Positions 53,995 to 64,000 of a DNA stretch of 64,000 nt are shown here, one piece after another. The first letter of the stretch is position 1. Each line of letters begins with the position of its first letter. The notes beneath the pieces are model-generated. The model ran no database searches. It was given only the letters and a program-made list of their open reading frames with translations, and was not told the origin of the DNA. The position numbers were made by a program, and so were the translations under genes. This stretch comes from Parapristionchus giblindavisi. Its lineage: Eukaryota; Nematoda; Chromadorea; Rhabditida; Diplogasteridae. Where the stretch lies: the NCBI GenBank assembly GCA_943737045.1, contig CALSFV010000350.1, positions 1-64,000 on the forward strand. Direction: 5' to 3'.

Positions 53995-55606
53995 CTCGAG
54001 CAGTCTTCTCAGCTGGAGAACATCACCGTAGAAGCCGGAGGTGGTGAGAACGATGTTGCTCGACCTTAAGTATTTTTTTTAGTTTCAACGACATAAAATA
54101 CTACTCAATAATACGTAAATCCATCGATTCATTTCATTAACTTTTTTCATAGTAATTGCAAAATCATCTGTGCCAAATTTGTCGCAGAATCGTATTTATA
54201 AGTATTCCACTACCTACCACATAAACAATTAGAGTTAAAGTAATGAAAGAATGGTTTTAAAGTAGGTTGTGTTAGAAACGAAACTATGTAAAGACTGACT
54301 ATCTAGAGATAAAAAACGATCCAGTGTTTCGGCCCTGGTCCTAGACACTGGACCGACCCGTAAATAGCATATAATAAATAGCATAATTATAAACCTCCCA
54401 AAGCATTAATCTTAGCGATTTTCGAAACACTTGCAATTAAGCCCTGCAGCAATACTTTTTCGTTGTTTTGCACTCACACCCAAGAAAGTTAAATAATAAA
54501 GTTGTTCACGGATGAAAATCGATCGATAAATGTTTAAAAATCAATAATTCCTTGACATACAGAGGATGGACCTTGTCGACCTCACGACTCATGATGTTGA
54601 TGTCGTTCTGCGTCATACGAGTGTCCGAAGCGACGACGACGAAATTCTCGCCAGCGACCGCGCAAGTCGAACTGAATATTTAATGTATCAAATCTGTTTC
54701 AAGAAGCTGACCCAGCTATGACTAGGGTATCACTCAGAATCAATTCAATCAGAATATTTATTCTTTACACCCATCAAATGAACAATTTCAATATAATTGT
54801 CAGTTTAATCAATTTATCAGTAATGAGTTATTGCCAATTATGGCTTACGAATTAATCGTTTCATTAAACAGATGATCCAAGCTAATTTGAATGCATGTAA
54901 CTGTGATTATATTTCGCTCGGTAGTGAGATCGGATTGGATAGTAATAAATTATCTTAAAGGAACCTATATGACAATATTCGGAATATTGTAAAATCGCAA
55001 ACGACCTCTCTTCGCTTAAACTCTCTCAAAATTTGCCATTCCTCACATTGCCCGCTCAGCGAAGAAAATGGCTAGAATTAGAAAGTCACTGTGAGCATAA
55101 ACTACGTTACAAATCACGAAGCCTGGCCGCATTTAGGGATTTCCTTTTTTTCTACAAAACCATGAAAATTTGTAACGTCCTATGTCAGTGAAGATGAACG
55201 AAATATAATCATACCCTCCCTCCATGGAGTAAGGGTTCCAACGCTGACGTTCGATGAGGCGAGCACTGCGCCAATCGGGATTCTCCTCGACGTCGTCCAT
55301 AGCCGCCTGAATTATCATCAAATATATTAATTAATATCGCTTATTTTTGATTATTCTCATCCACGCACATGTTAGTGCGCGACTTTATTATTAAATAATT
55401 CATTATTCAATATTTCTGCAAGCGAAAACACAGGGAGTACTTGATTTCATGGCCAAAATACATTTAAATTCACCTCCACTACTAGATTTTTAAAGGACCA
55501 AAGACGACTCATCGAAAGAGCTTAATATTCTAAATAGACCATTGCTCACCTTGAACGCCTTCATCTGTCCAAGGGGATCGTGCTTGGCGTCGTACTTGAG
55601 TGCCAT
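52225..55606 (-). CDS. pbs-6: 20S proteasome subunit beta-6 (PSMB1 type), 9 exons, 256 aa
   Basis: Exons in coding order: 55606-55550, 55306-55215, 54671-54561, 54064-53995, 53886-53842, 53742-53646, 53050-52944, 52727-52659, 52347-52225; all phases agree (771 nt). It forms part of the inner beta ring of the 20S core and belongs to the non-catalytic beta-6 class. The propeptide ends near GGST (residues 49-52). The conserved core follows: ASDTRMTQND, TTSGFYGDV, RRFFPYYTG, GKGAVFSYDPIGC and AAEREITTGD, with a charged RRRLRED end. Length and sequence are very close to C. elegans PBS-6, and the start is fixed by it. A TTTAG acceptor abuts the ATG, as expected for a trans-spliced housekeeping gene. 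Introns carry MITEs at 53090-53282 and 53383-53571. Confidence 0.95.
53090..53282. mobile_element. CATACATTTTC MITE copy 5 (duplication ATCAATAT)
   Basis: 193 bp in a pbs-6 intron. Opposite orientation to copies 2-4. Confidence 0.85.
53383..53571. mobile_element. CATACATGGGCG MITE copy 3 (duplication AATAAAAT)
   Basis: 189 bp, inverted, in the same pbs-6 intron as the element at 53090. Confidence 0.85.
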
Positions 55607-55989
55607 CTAAAGAAAACAGCATTTTTTTTCATTTTGCAGATATAGTTCCGCAATTAGCATTGATGCGCTACATGGATAAACGAATAAAGTGTTATCTAGA
55701 GCACCAAAAACAAGAAAACAAGGCAGAAAACGGAATAAAACATTTGAAATTTGGTAATTGTCATTGCGGTGCGTAACGTGCGAATGACAATGCGCCTGTT
55801 TGCAAATGTGGTTTACAGTAATCTTAATCATTGCAAAACGATCGTCGACTAATTTTTTTACTAGGATGGTGAAGAACTAAATCATTTACTTTGCTTTATC
55901 TTTTCATGTAGAAAATGAACATCTCATGGTCATATCTAGTTCGGAAAGTTTCCGCTTCATCCAAACATCTATTTAGGGATTTTTTTTTA

Positions 55990-57470
55990 AATTCGTAAAA
56001 CAGTTTATGGTCAATTGACTTCAAATCCTTTGATTTCAAGTCCACGTGTTCTGCATAATTAAATCCTCTACTTATTGCATGTGATGAAAAAACATAAGCA
56101 AAATAAGCAAAAGAATTTGACGAAGGTGGGATTCGAACCCACGCCACGAATGACTGGTGCCTAAAACCAGCGCCTTAGACCGCTCGGCCACTTCGCCTTC
56201 CTCTAGTGCGAAAGGAATCCACTGATGTAGAAGAGCAATATGCACAACAGTATTTTTACCCATTTTATTCAAATATTGTGATCATTATATTTCAGTATGA
56301 TATGAGTCTAATTTTAGATAATACTTTAACATGCACAATCATTTTTCAGTTTTATTGTTTGCACAGCGTATACCCTCAACACTATTTAAAAAATCCTAGT
56401 TTCTGCAATTTCGAATACACTCTCTGGCAACACTCTCTCGCAGACAAAGAAAGAAAGTGATTGAGTATGACCAGAGAGGAGAGTTTCGAATAAGCTTGAG
56501 GTGTGCCTTTAGCGCCCAGTTCTGGCAACACGCCCCTTTCTCTGCGATTTTCACGGTTGGCAGAGACTGAAATTGCGAAAAATTTGTTCACGAGAATAAA
56601 ACAGATGAGAGAGTGTGTAAAAAAAAGAGTATTGCAAGTTTTAAGATTATTTTCTTTGAGCTTAAACAGAACCATATACGTTTCACGTCTTCATTCTAAG
56701 CATTACATAATTATGATTCTGTTCATAATCAATCATAAGAGAAAAATTAATCCAAACCTGGTCATCAAAGGATACAAATAGAAAAAAAGAGGCGAGAGGG
56801 TATGTACATAAAACGAGCACAGTTTTTTCTGCGTTTCTCTTCTTTTCAGAAAAATGCTCTCTATTTTTCCCTGCCTTTGCCATTTTTCTTGCCCAACTTT
56901 ATTCCTAGTATCATTATATTGTACTGGATCGTACACGGGTTGATTTAAAAAATCAGTGCAAAAAGTGTAATCTTGAAAAAAAAACGCAAATTGTCCACGG
57001 AAAATTTTCATAACTTGTGCTTTTCACATCTAAAATTATGGATATAAAATCAACTGCATAAATCGATCATAAATGTAATAATGTCTAGACATAAATGTAA
57101 AACCAAACGCACATTGCACAATTGTTTAGCTGATTCAACTAAATTTGTTCAGAAAAAAAGTGAAATATCTGCGAAATTTATCTCACGAATATTAGTAATA
57201 TGTATTCTGCCTATTTACAACATTTTCAATAAATACCAGCATCTTTAAAGAACTACATCCTATTTAACTCTCCGCTCTTTCATGATAATCTCATTTTTTC
57301 GTTTGCCTTCTTGAGAAAAAGAGTACGATTTTTGAACTCAGCGTGTTCGTTTTACCCCTACTCGATGTGAAACTCATTGAAACAGAATTTTCGCTAAAAA
57401 AGTTAGTTCACGATGCACGGTCATTCTATGGGACCTCTGTCGCTCATTAGACGTTAGCGTAGGGAGAGCG
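55990..57470. repeat. Segmental duplication, copy 1 (with tRNA-Leu)
   Basis: Homologous to 60255-62720 in the same orientation. Shared blocks: tRNA with flanks and a hairpin-family copy (to about 56580), then 56935-57470. Copy 1 lacks an 86-bp segment present in copy 2 (62042-62127), bounded by GAG direct repeats. Confidence 0.85.
56118..56197 (-). tRNA. tRNA-Leu(UAG), copy 1
   Basis: 80 nt. The acceptor stem GGCGAAG pairs with CTTCGTC (one G-U), discriminator A. A-box and B-box (GGTTCGAATCC) are intact. The anticodon stem CTGGT/ACCAG closes the loop TTTAGGC, giving anticodon TAG. A long variable arm is present, as in class II tRNA-Leu. No intron. Confidence 0.95.
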
Positions 57471-57539
57471 AGAATGCATCAAGAGCAAAAATAGCAAAAA
57501 GAGTTGACCACAGTTGGGAGATGATTTCTTTTGCTGATC

Positions 57540-57620
57540 CTTCTAAGGGAATTGAACTCTCCTGCCGACCAACCGATCCGGTTGATTGTCCGAGCTCTTA
57601 TCCACTAGACCATGGGTCCC
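57540..57620 (-). pseudogene. tRNA-like relic
   Basis: The minus strand has an A-box-like TGGTCTAGTGG and a B-box with one mismatch (AGTTCAATTCC), but the anticodon and acceptor arms are mispaired. The fragment lies just past the first segmental-duplication copy. Confidence 0.4.
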
Positions 57621-57876
57621 TATTCTTTGACGTGTCAAAGGATTTAGATATACTCGCTCGCACCCCTACTTATATACCGATGCATGGCTCCGCCCATTTT
57701 TGGTGATCCCTATTAATATAGCGATGTTGGCTCCGCCCTTTTAAGTTCGCGGGCTTGGACACCGGTTAGAAACATTAACAACCCCAAATTCTTTATTATT
57801 TCGGAAAATGAGATCAAAGCAGTGCAGGAATACGACGGTAGATGCTGCTAGCTAGATCGAGGTTAAGCAGGAAGTT

Positions 57877-59057
57877 CCTCCTTCAAAATTGAGTAGCCCA
57901 CGAGGCGCGTTGGAGATGTCATACTTATGACGTCATCGGCAATGGTTACAGTGCGACGAGCACCCTGAAGAATGATAGAATCACGCATATTCAAAGATCA
58001 TCATTTGTACATGCAAACGACTCTACCAATATTGAATTACAAAGAGTTTTGTTATGCACTGTTACATTTGCCTTACGTGTCTACGCCGTAACCCCCTCCG
58101 CCGCCTGTCCGACGCGACGGAGGGGGGTTACGGCGTAGACACGTAAGGCAAATGTAACAGTGCATAACAAAGACATCTCTTCGATTAACAGTTTTCAGTT
58201 ATTTTAGTTGAAGTCTGTTTTAGCTAGTACTATTAGAGCTAATAGAGCCATTATAGATATGCTAAAATAATTTCCTAGGAAAAACAACATCGCGGATTGA
58301 AAACTTTGTGAAATCATGTCAACCCTGTCAGAGCTTTTCGATCCACGATGATGTTTTGACTATGTTGTATACAAATGAAGCCGAGATTTAGACACAACTA
58401 CCGTACCTTTGCTCTAATAGTGGTAACTCCTTCAGACGCTTGTAGAGTTGCCCATCAATGACGTTGACGACGACAGCGCCTTCTGACAGGGTCATCGATG
58501 ACGATGTCGGTCCTAAATCGATTTCATCATTTCATTTGTCTCTATCAGTATTGATCTTACAATTAGATTGAGCGAAGGATCTCTTCATCAATCAATATCT
58601 CACTAGAATACAATTTACCATGTGAGAATAAAGTCTATTCCAACTTGTACTAAAAGATATAGAAAAGCCAAATCGATCCGTACAATTGAGAGTACCAACT
58701 TGGTTAACCATCAGAGATATTTCACAAATGATGCTGTTAATGTACATATGATTCTTGAATTATGGTGCAAATACCGTACCTTAGAGCAAGTGATAGCTTC
58801 CGTGGTGTCCTTTGACAAACATCGCTCCAACATTTGCACCACCTCATCAGATTCGAAGTGGGTCGGTAGCGTAACGGATTCAGGAAACAAAGCCAATTAA
58901 ATAAAACGAGTTACCGTAGCTAAGCTACAGTATACCTTGTCACGGATGCTTCCCGGAAAACAAGGCTATGACCTTCTCATTGCCTTCCTTGACTTCGACT
59001 TGAAGAAGATCTCCAAACCAATCAGCTCGTAGTTGACGTCCATGAGGATTCGATCAC
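57877..59057 (-). pseudogene. Unresolved, probably decayed multi-exon gene (weak alpha-crystallin-like pattern)
   Basis: Exon-like blocks in order: 59057-58936 (frame with DWFGDLLQVEVK and SGKHP), about 58900-58785 (LPTHFESDEVVQML), 58512-58407 and 57964-57877 (ends EELPA, stop). Donors GTATAC and GTACGG and acceptors before the first, third and last blocks are visible. The first block meets an in-frame TGA just before its donor. The third and fourth blocks join only in a frame that is closed further upstream. The LQVEVK...SGKH and LP...DEVV...L patterns faintly recall Hsp20 proteins, but this is a guess. An inverted partial copy lies at 61180-61660; its differences from this copy in the LPTHF block are mostly synonymous, so the frame was once under selection. 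Confidence 0.35.
58051..58168. repeat. Perfect TTACATTTGCC palindrome
   Basis: About 55-bp arms, essentially perfect (GTTATGCACTGTTACATTTG to its complement), around a GCCTGTCCGACGC centre. Related copies are at 30161-30265 and 37101-37207. Confidence 0.8.
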
Positions 59058-59729
59058 TGAATTTGAAATGGATTTGAAGTGATTGAAACCGATTTCGAAG
59101 CAATTTTTGCGAAATTACAGAATAAGCAATACAGAGGACAGTGTATCTTAGGAGCGGCGCTTTATATCACTGAATATATGAACACTTTTCGGTCCCACGA
59201 GAGGCTCATCATTTTTTTCGTATCTTTTGGACTGGTCGAAGCGGACTTTGGACCCATGTTCTGAAGTAGTGCCGGCTCGTGTTACAGAACTATTATAGAA
59301 CTGATCATTGATAAGCCAATATATTAGTGGATGTGGTCTGCGTGAGATAGTTAGATAAAGCAAAAGAAAATGTGAAGTGAGAGTATGTGGATCAGAGATA
59401 GCATAGTCTGATTCAAGCATGTAAATAGGAAGCGCCTAATCGATAAGGATAGGGAATAGGTGTAAATGATCAAATTCTACAGGAATAGATAGGAATACGA
59501 CAGAGTTCAACTGATTTAAACGGATATTCAAACTAGTCGAGACCTCTCAACTATGGCGTTGCTCTTTTTTGGTAAAAGAAGTGACAGAAAGTGAACGCGA
59601 GGCCAGAACTGACAGCTTAAACTTAACAAAACGGCAAAGTTCAAAGATCAAATGTAAAAAGGGACAAACGCGAATACGAGAAGAAGGAGACAATACTTCC
59701 AAAAAAAACAAGGCGCGAAATGAATAGTA

Positions 59730-59835
59730 CAGGGAGAGGGAGATGGAGAGAGGGAGAGGGAGAGAAAAAGATGAATAGAGGGAGAGGGAGAGAGGGAGAT
59801 GAAGAGAGGGAGACGGAGAGAGGGAGAGAGAGGCA
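59730..59835. repeat. GGGAGA minisatellite
   Basis: GAGAGGGAGAGGGAGA units with GATGAATAGAG spacers; no gene around it. Confidence 0.85.
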
Positions 59836-60353
59836 TAACTGAAAAAAGGCGGGAACAGACCGAGACCGGGGGAACCGATTGGACCGATTGGTAAACAATG
59901 ATGGATCATTGACGGGCGCTTCCTTTCTTTCTCTGACCTCTCTCTCACTTCTCCACACTCTCTGCTCTGATCAAAGAACGATCACTCACGGCGTGGGAAG
60001 AATTCATGCTTAGAGAATGTTAGAGAAAGAGGAAGATGGTGAGAGAAGACGCGAAACGACAGAGTTAGACAACGAGAAGTTTTCTTGGCACAACGCCAAC
60101 AAAATGCTATGACAGCGACATTGAAACAATTTTATCAGTTGGATAAACATTGGTTCGTAGCTGGGTTACCATGAAGTTTCTCCATTCCGAACAATTGTGC
60201 CTCGCAACTTGACGAAAGACAAACAGGCAGACAGACATTCCTTACAATTTTATAGAATTAAGTAATCTTTTGATTTCAAGTTCACACTTTCTGCACCTCT
60301 ATTCCATCTGATGCGTGCATCAAAAACATCAGCAAATTTTTCCCCAAATTATT

Positions 60354-60433
60354 TGACGAAGGTGGGATTCGAACCCACGCCACGAATGACTGGTGCCTAA
60401 AACCAGCGCCTTAGACCGCTCGGCCACTTCGCC
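60354..60433 (-). tRNA. tRNA-Leu(UAG), copy 2
   Basis: The 80 nt are identical to copy 1. The flanks are similar but diverged, so the gene body has been kept by selection or conversion while the segment around it drifted. Confidence 0.95.
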
Positions 60434-60799
60434 TTGTGTCAATGCGAATGGGATCCACTGAAGCATGAGAGCAGCATGCACAACATTACTTCCCTCCATT
60501 TTAAAATTTTGTGATCATTATATTTCAGTGTGATATGAGTCTAATTTGAGATACTAATTTCGCATGCACAATCATTTTTCAGTTTTATTGTTTGTACGTC
60601 GTATACCCACAAAACTATAAAAATCCTAATTTCTGCAATTTCGAATGCACTCTCTGGCAACACTCTCTCGCAGACAAAGAAAGAAAGTGATAGAGTATGG
60701 CCAGAGAGGAGAGTTTAGAATTAGCTTGAGGTGTACCTTTAGCGCCCAGTTCTGGCAACACGCCCCTTTCTCTGCGATTTTCACGGTTGGCAGAGAAAA

Positions 60800-61050
60800 T
60801 TCTGGATTCTACGATGCTTTCCACCAAGGGAACCTATGCGGGATAATGGGTCTTTTCATAAAAATCTTCAGCAATTGTAAGAAGTTCAGTTGGATCAGAG
60901 GGAAATCTAATAAGATGGGAAAGTTCATTCTGGATAACATCCACGAAAATACCGAAGTCCATGGAAGGGTTGCTGCTCCGATGCACCATTTGTCCGCTAT
61001 GGTGATGCACGTGGATTCTAAAACCAAGGAAAGGCCTAAGCCAAGCCAAG
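60800..61050 (-). pseudogene. PIF/Harbinger-type transposase relic
   Basis: Read on the minus strand, a frame containing FPSDPTELLTIAEDFYEKT and then HYPA matches the spacing of HARBI1-like transposases just before the first catalytic Asp (FP..C.G..DG). A TAG interrupts it at that point, and the following residues no longer contain DG. No termini or other catalytic blocks were found. It is a short dead fragment, identified by pattern only. Confidence 0.35.
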
Positions 61051-61179
61051 GGCCCAATTCATCCCCTTCTTCCCTTCGAGACCCTTCAAATTCACTCATT
61101 CTGACATATCATTTCACGTTTTCAGACCCCCTGTGCAGTGCATTCTGACCCCTCTGTTGTCCCTTCGAGGCTCCTCAAA

Positions 61180-61660
61180 TTCACTCATTTTGTACGAGCG
61201 AATTGGTTTGGAGACGCTCATCAAGTCCGAGCAAAGCACGGCAATGAGAAGGCCTTGATAGCCTTGCTCTCGGGGAAGCATCGGAGACAAGGTATACTGT
61301 AGTTAAGGTACGGTAACCCGTCTTATTTAATTGGCTTTGTTTCATGAATCCGTAACGCTGCCTACGCACTTCGGATCAGATGAGGTGGTGCAAATGTTGG
61401 AGTGCAGATCGTGAAATGACACAACGGACGCTACACTTGATCCAAGGTACGGTATTTGCACCAAAATTCAAACATCATTTGTACATAAAACACCACCATG
61501 GAGGAAAAATCTCTGATGGTTCACCAATTTGGTACTCCTAATTGTACGGATCGATTTGGCTTATCTATATCTTTTAGTGTTAGCTGGAATAGACTTTACT
61601 ATCGCTTGGTAAATTGTATGGTAGTGAAATATTGATTGATGAAGGGATACTTCGTTCAAT
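61180..61660 (+). pseudogene. Inverted partial copy of the 57877-59057 gene
   Basis: It matches the reverse complement of roughly 58620-59000. It carries the ANWFGD and GNEKALIALLSGKH frame, a GTATAC donor, the LPTHFGSDEVVQML frame, then an in-frame TGA, a GTACGG donor and intron sequence. It lacks the two 3' blocks. The TGA that ends the first block in the other copy is read through here (CGG AGA). It sits inside the second copy of the tRNA segmental duplication. Confidence 0.5.
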
Positions 61661-62152
61661 CTCGTACACGTGTTGATTTAAAAAAATCAGTGCAAAAAGT
61701 GTAATCTTGAAAAAAACGCAAATTGTCCACGGAAAATTTTCATAACTTGTGCTTTTCACATCTAAAATTATGGATATAAAATCAACTGCATAAATCTATC
61801 ATAAATGTAAAAATGTCTAGACATAAATGTAAAACCAAACGCACATTGCACAATTGTTTAGCTGATTCAACTAAATTTGTTCAGAAAAAAAGTGAAATAT
61901 CTGCGAAATTTATCTCACGAATATTAGTGATATTCTGCCTATTTACAACATTTTCAATAAATACCAGCATCTTTAAAGAACTACATCCTATTTAACTCTC
62001 CGCTCTTTCATGATAATCTCATTTTTCGTTTGCCTTCTTGAGCCGATGACACCGTTTCCCACTGAAAAAAAAGATAGGAAGCTCACATCCGCTTACGCGA
62101 TTTCCTTGTTGGATGAACTGTGGCGAGAAAAAGAGTACGATTTTTGAACTCA

Positions 62153-62593
62153 CTAGGGAATGGTTTCTGTGATGGTTGAAATTACGGTTAGTGACCTACA
62201 TAGCGATAATCAGCATGGTCGACTTAGTAAGAATCAACTGTCAAAAGCTGCAGTTGATCGATTTTTTAAACGAAACCTGTCGCATATCCGCCGCACGAAA
62301 GACAGCCAAAAAGTTGCATTTTTTTATTTTACACTTTTTGAACACGAGTTCGATTCCCCAGACAGCATTTTATGTCTGCATGGTAATTCCAGCAAAAAAT
62401 TGCTGTTTAAATGGAAATTAAGTCTAAAAAATCTTCTTGTGCTGTCTTTCGTGCGGCGGATATGCGACGGGTTTCGTTCAAAAAATCGATCAACTGCAGC
62501 TTTTGAAAGTTGATTATTACTAAGTCGACCATGCTGAATATCGCTATGTAGGTCACTAACCGTAATTTCAACCATCAAAGAAACCATTCCCTA
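62153..62593. mobile_element. Harbinger-like MITE, 441 bp, TCA duplication
   Basis: Termini CTAGGGAATGG/CCATTCCCTAG with TCA on each side (62150-62152, 62594-62596). Arms are about 160 bp. The empty site is preserved in the other segmental-duplication copy near 57338-57343. No transposase; frames inside are arm shadows. Confidence 0.85.
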
Positions 62594-62719
62594 GTCAGCG
62601 AGGTCGTTTTACCCCTACTCGATGTGAAACTCATTGAAACAGAATTTTCGCGAAAAAAGTTAGTTCACGATGCACGGTCATTCTATGGGACCTCTGTCGC
62701 TCATTAGACGTTAGCGTAC

Positions 62720-62890
62720 TCTGGTTTTTTTCTCCCAGTGGGGCCCCAGCAAAAGTGGGCGTGGTTTTGCTCCCCCAGTGGTTTCCCAGGACAAGAGAGT
62801 GCTCTAAAGATGGCGAATCATGCAGATTTCTTCTCAGTGGTCCCCCAGTAAATCTCCCACTGGTCCCCCAGACAAAACCATGCGACTACG
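62720..62890. repeat. CCCAGTGG short repeats
   Basis: Several CCCAGTGG or CCCCCAG units in both orientations (TCTCCCAGTGG, CTCCCACTGG) bounded by TCTGGTTTTT and CAGACAAAACCA. Probably a degraded foldback element at the edge of segmental copy 2. Confidence 0.5.
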
Positions 62891-63217
62891 AGTATTAAAC
62901 TGCGCGCTCGTCATACATTTGACAAAGTGTTCTATTCATTGGACGCGCTGCGGCTCTTAGCGTGAGCGTTGCGTTCGGCGTCTTTTAATTTTTTTCTTTT
63001 TTATATGTTTTGTTTTACCAATTCTATGGAATAAGTATAATTTCATTTAAGTTCAATAGGGTAATATGCCGATGCGTAGTCGAGATCAACGGATGATGAA
63101 TCGGAGAAAGGTATATTATTCTATTTAACTATTCCTCAAGTCAATTGTATTTGTTGATAAAAATATGGAAAACTTGAAAAGAACAGTCTTCATACATCCT
63201 CATTCATGTCAACATTC

Positions 63218-63660
63218 AGGTTTTTCTAAAAATCTAAAAAAGTTGCTATGACGCGCCTAAACATCTACCTAACACATCTACAAAGTGGCGAGATTACAGG
63301 AGTTCAATTACGACTTTGCCCATAAAAATACCATTGACAGTCAAAGTGGATGGAACCTAATTTCGTTCGCTATGGAAAATTATTACGGGTCAATAACACA
63401 GTATTTCACATCAATTTCGATCGGATTTTGAACCAAGTGTTTAATAAGCACATTTCCTACAAGTATCCTCAACTTAGTTCCTTTATTGGACATTCCACCT
63501 TTTTTATCTGTCTCTTTTCTCACAAAATTCCACTTTGACTGTCAATAGTGTTTTTATGGGCAAAGTCGTAATTGAACTCATGTAATTTCGCCACTTTGTA
63601 GATGTGTTAGGTAGATATTTAGGCGCGTCATAGCAACTTTTTAGATTTTTAGAAAAACCG
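63218..63660. mobile_element. Foldback MITE, about 440 bp
   Basis: The left arm from CAGGTTTTTCTAAAAATC through GACAGTCAAAGTGGA pairs with the right arm 63525-63660. Arms are about 130 bp. Target duplication not obvious. Confidence 0.75.
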
Positions 63661-64000
63661 GCTCAGAAATACCATAAGACCCACTTTATGCTAATTTTTT
63701 CGAATTTTCTCTTCAAGAGCCGGAATCTTTCCAAAATTGGCATGGTCGTGCCCTATGACCATGTGATAATACTTGTTGAATCGGAGGCCCGTAGCTCAAC
63801 TACAGACTGAGTTATGACATTTTTACGAAATTTTGATGTGTCAGACGAAATTAGCTAATTCCTCGGAGCGATATGCAAGCAACGTGTTTAATGGCTTAAT
63901 ACATTCACCAATAGTTGTTCGTTGCTCACAAAAAAATTGGACCAATTGAAAAAAATCTACCTGAGAATAAACCTATTTTTACGATCGCACCTCGGCATTT

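Larger units (their letters stand above)
60255..62720. repeat. Segmental duplication, copy 2 (with tRNA-Leu)
   Basis: It contains an extra block at 60799-61668 (transposase relic plus inverted gene fragment) in place of about 350 bp of copy 1, and the MITE at 62153-62593. Confidence 0.85.

Noticed and set aside
62160..62587. Paired frames on both strands starting MVS.MVEITVSDLHSD
   Set aside because: The two frames are mirror translations of the inverted-repeat arms of one MITE.

Overview
The window looks like nuclear DNA of a free-living nematode (rhabditid or diplogastrid type; the species cannot be fixed from sequence alone). The evidence is spliced genes with many short introns whose acceptors end in TTTCAG or TTGCAG, start codons a few bases after acceptor-like sites (candidate spliced-leader sites), and proteins close to Caenorhabditis counterparts (YAP-1, PBS-6, a nematode-type SH2 tyrosine kinase). 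Every splice model below was joined by hand. Exon phases agree at every junction for the five main genes.

Layout. Plus strand: yap-1 (972-9129, 16 exons, 461 aa), a membrane fatty-acid/sterol hydroxylase (11498-17646, 10 exons, 306 aa) and an SH2 plus tyrosine-kinase gene (20154-25604, 18 exons, 491 aa). Minus strand: a SUN-domain protein of the SUCO/Slp1 type (47565 down to 27282, 22 exons, 1101 aa), a doubtful two-exon fragment (48249-48048), proteasome beta subunit pbs-6 (55606 down to 52225, 9 exons, 256 aa) and a decayed or unresolved gene (59057-57877). Two identical tRNA-Leu(UAG) genes at 56118-56197 and 60354-60433 sit in a segmental duplication (about 55990-57470 and 60255-62720). 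The second copy has gained a gene-fragment cluster and a transposon insertion. The genes are unrelated housekeeping or signalling functions (Hippo transcription, lipid oxidation, tyrosine phosphorylation, ER/nuclear-membrane SUN protein, proteasome) and show no shared pathway or operon.

The rest is very rich in non-coding repeats, mostly in introns. They include: (1) a clan of short elements with CATA...TATG ends and 8-bp target duplications, in at least four sequence families; (2) two larger 8-bp-duplication (hAT-like) insertions, each nested in another element; (3) TA-flanked mariner-like foldbacks; (4) two elements sharing GGGAATGG termini with 3-bp duplications, plus a PIF/Harbinger-like transposase relic; (5) about 20 copies of a roughly 120-bp hairpin repeat; (6) palindromes around TGACGTCA; and (7) a heptamer, GATCAAA, that makes up much of many minimal introns in genes on both strands. 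Long GA, AAT and TA microsatellites and a 24-bp minisatellite fill the 8.3-kb second intron of the SUN gene and several other introns.
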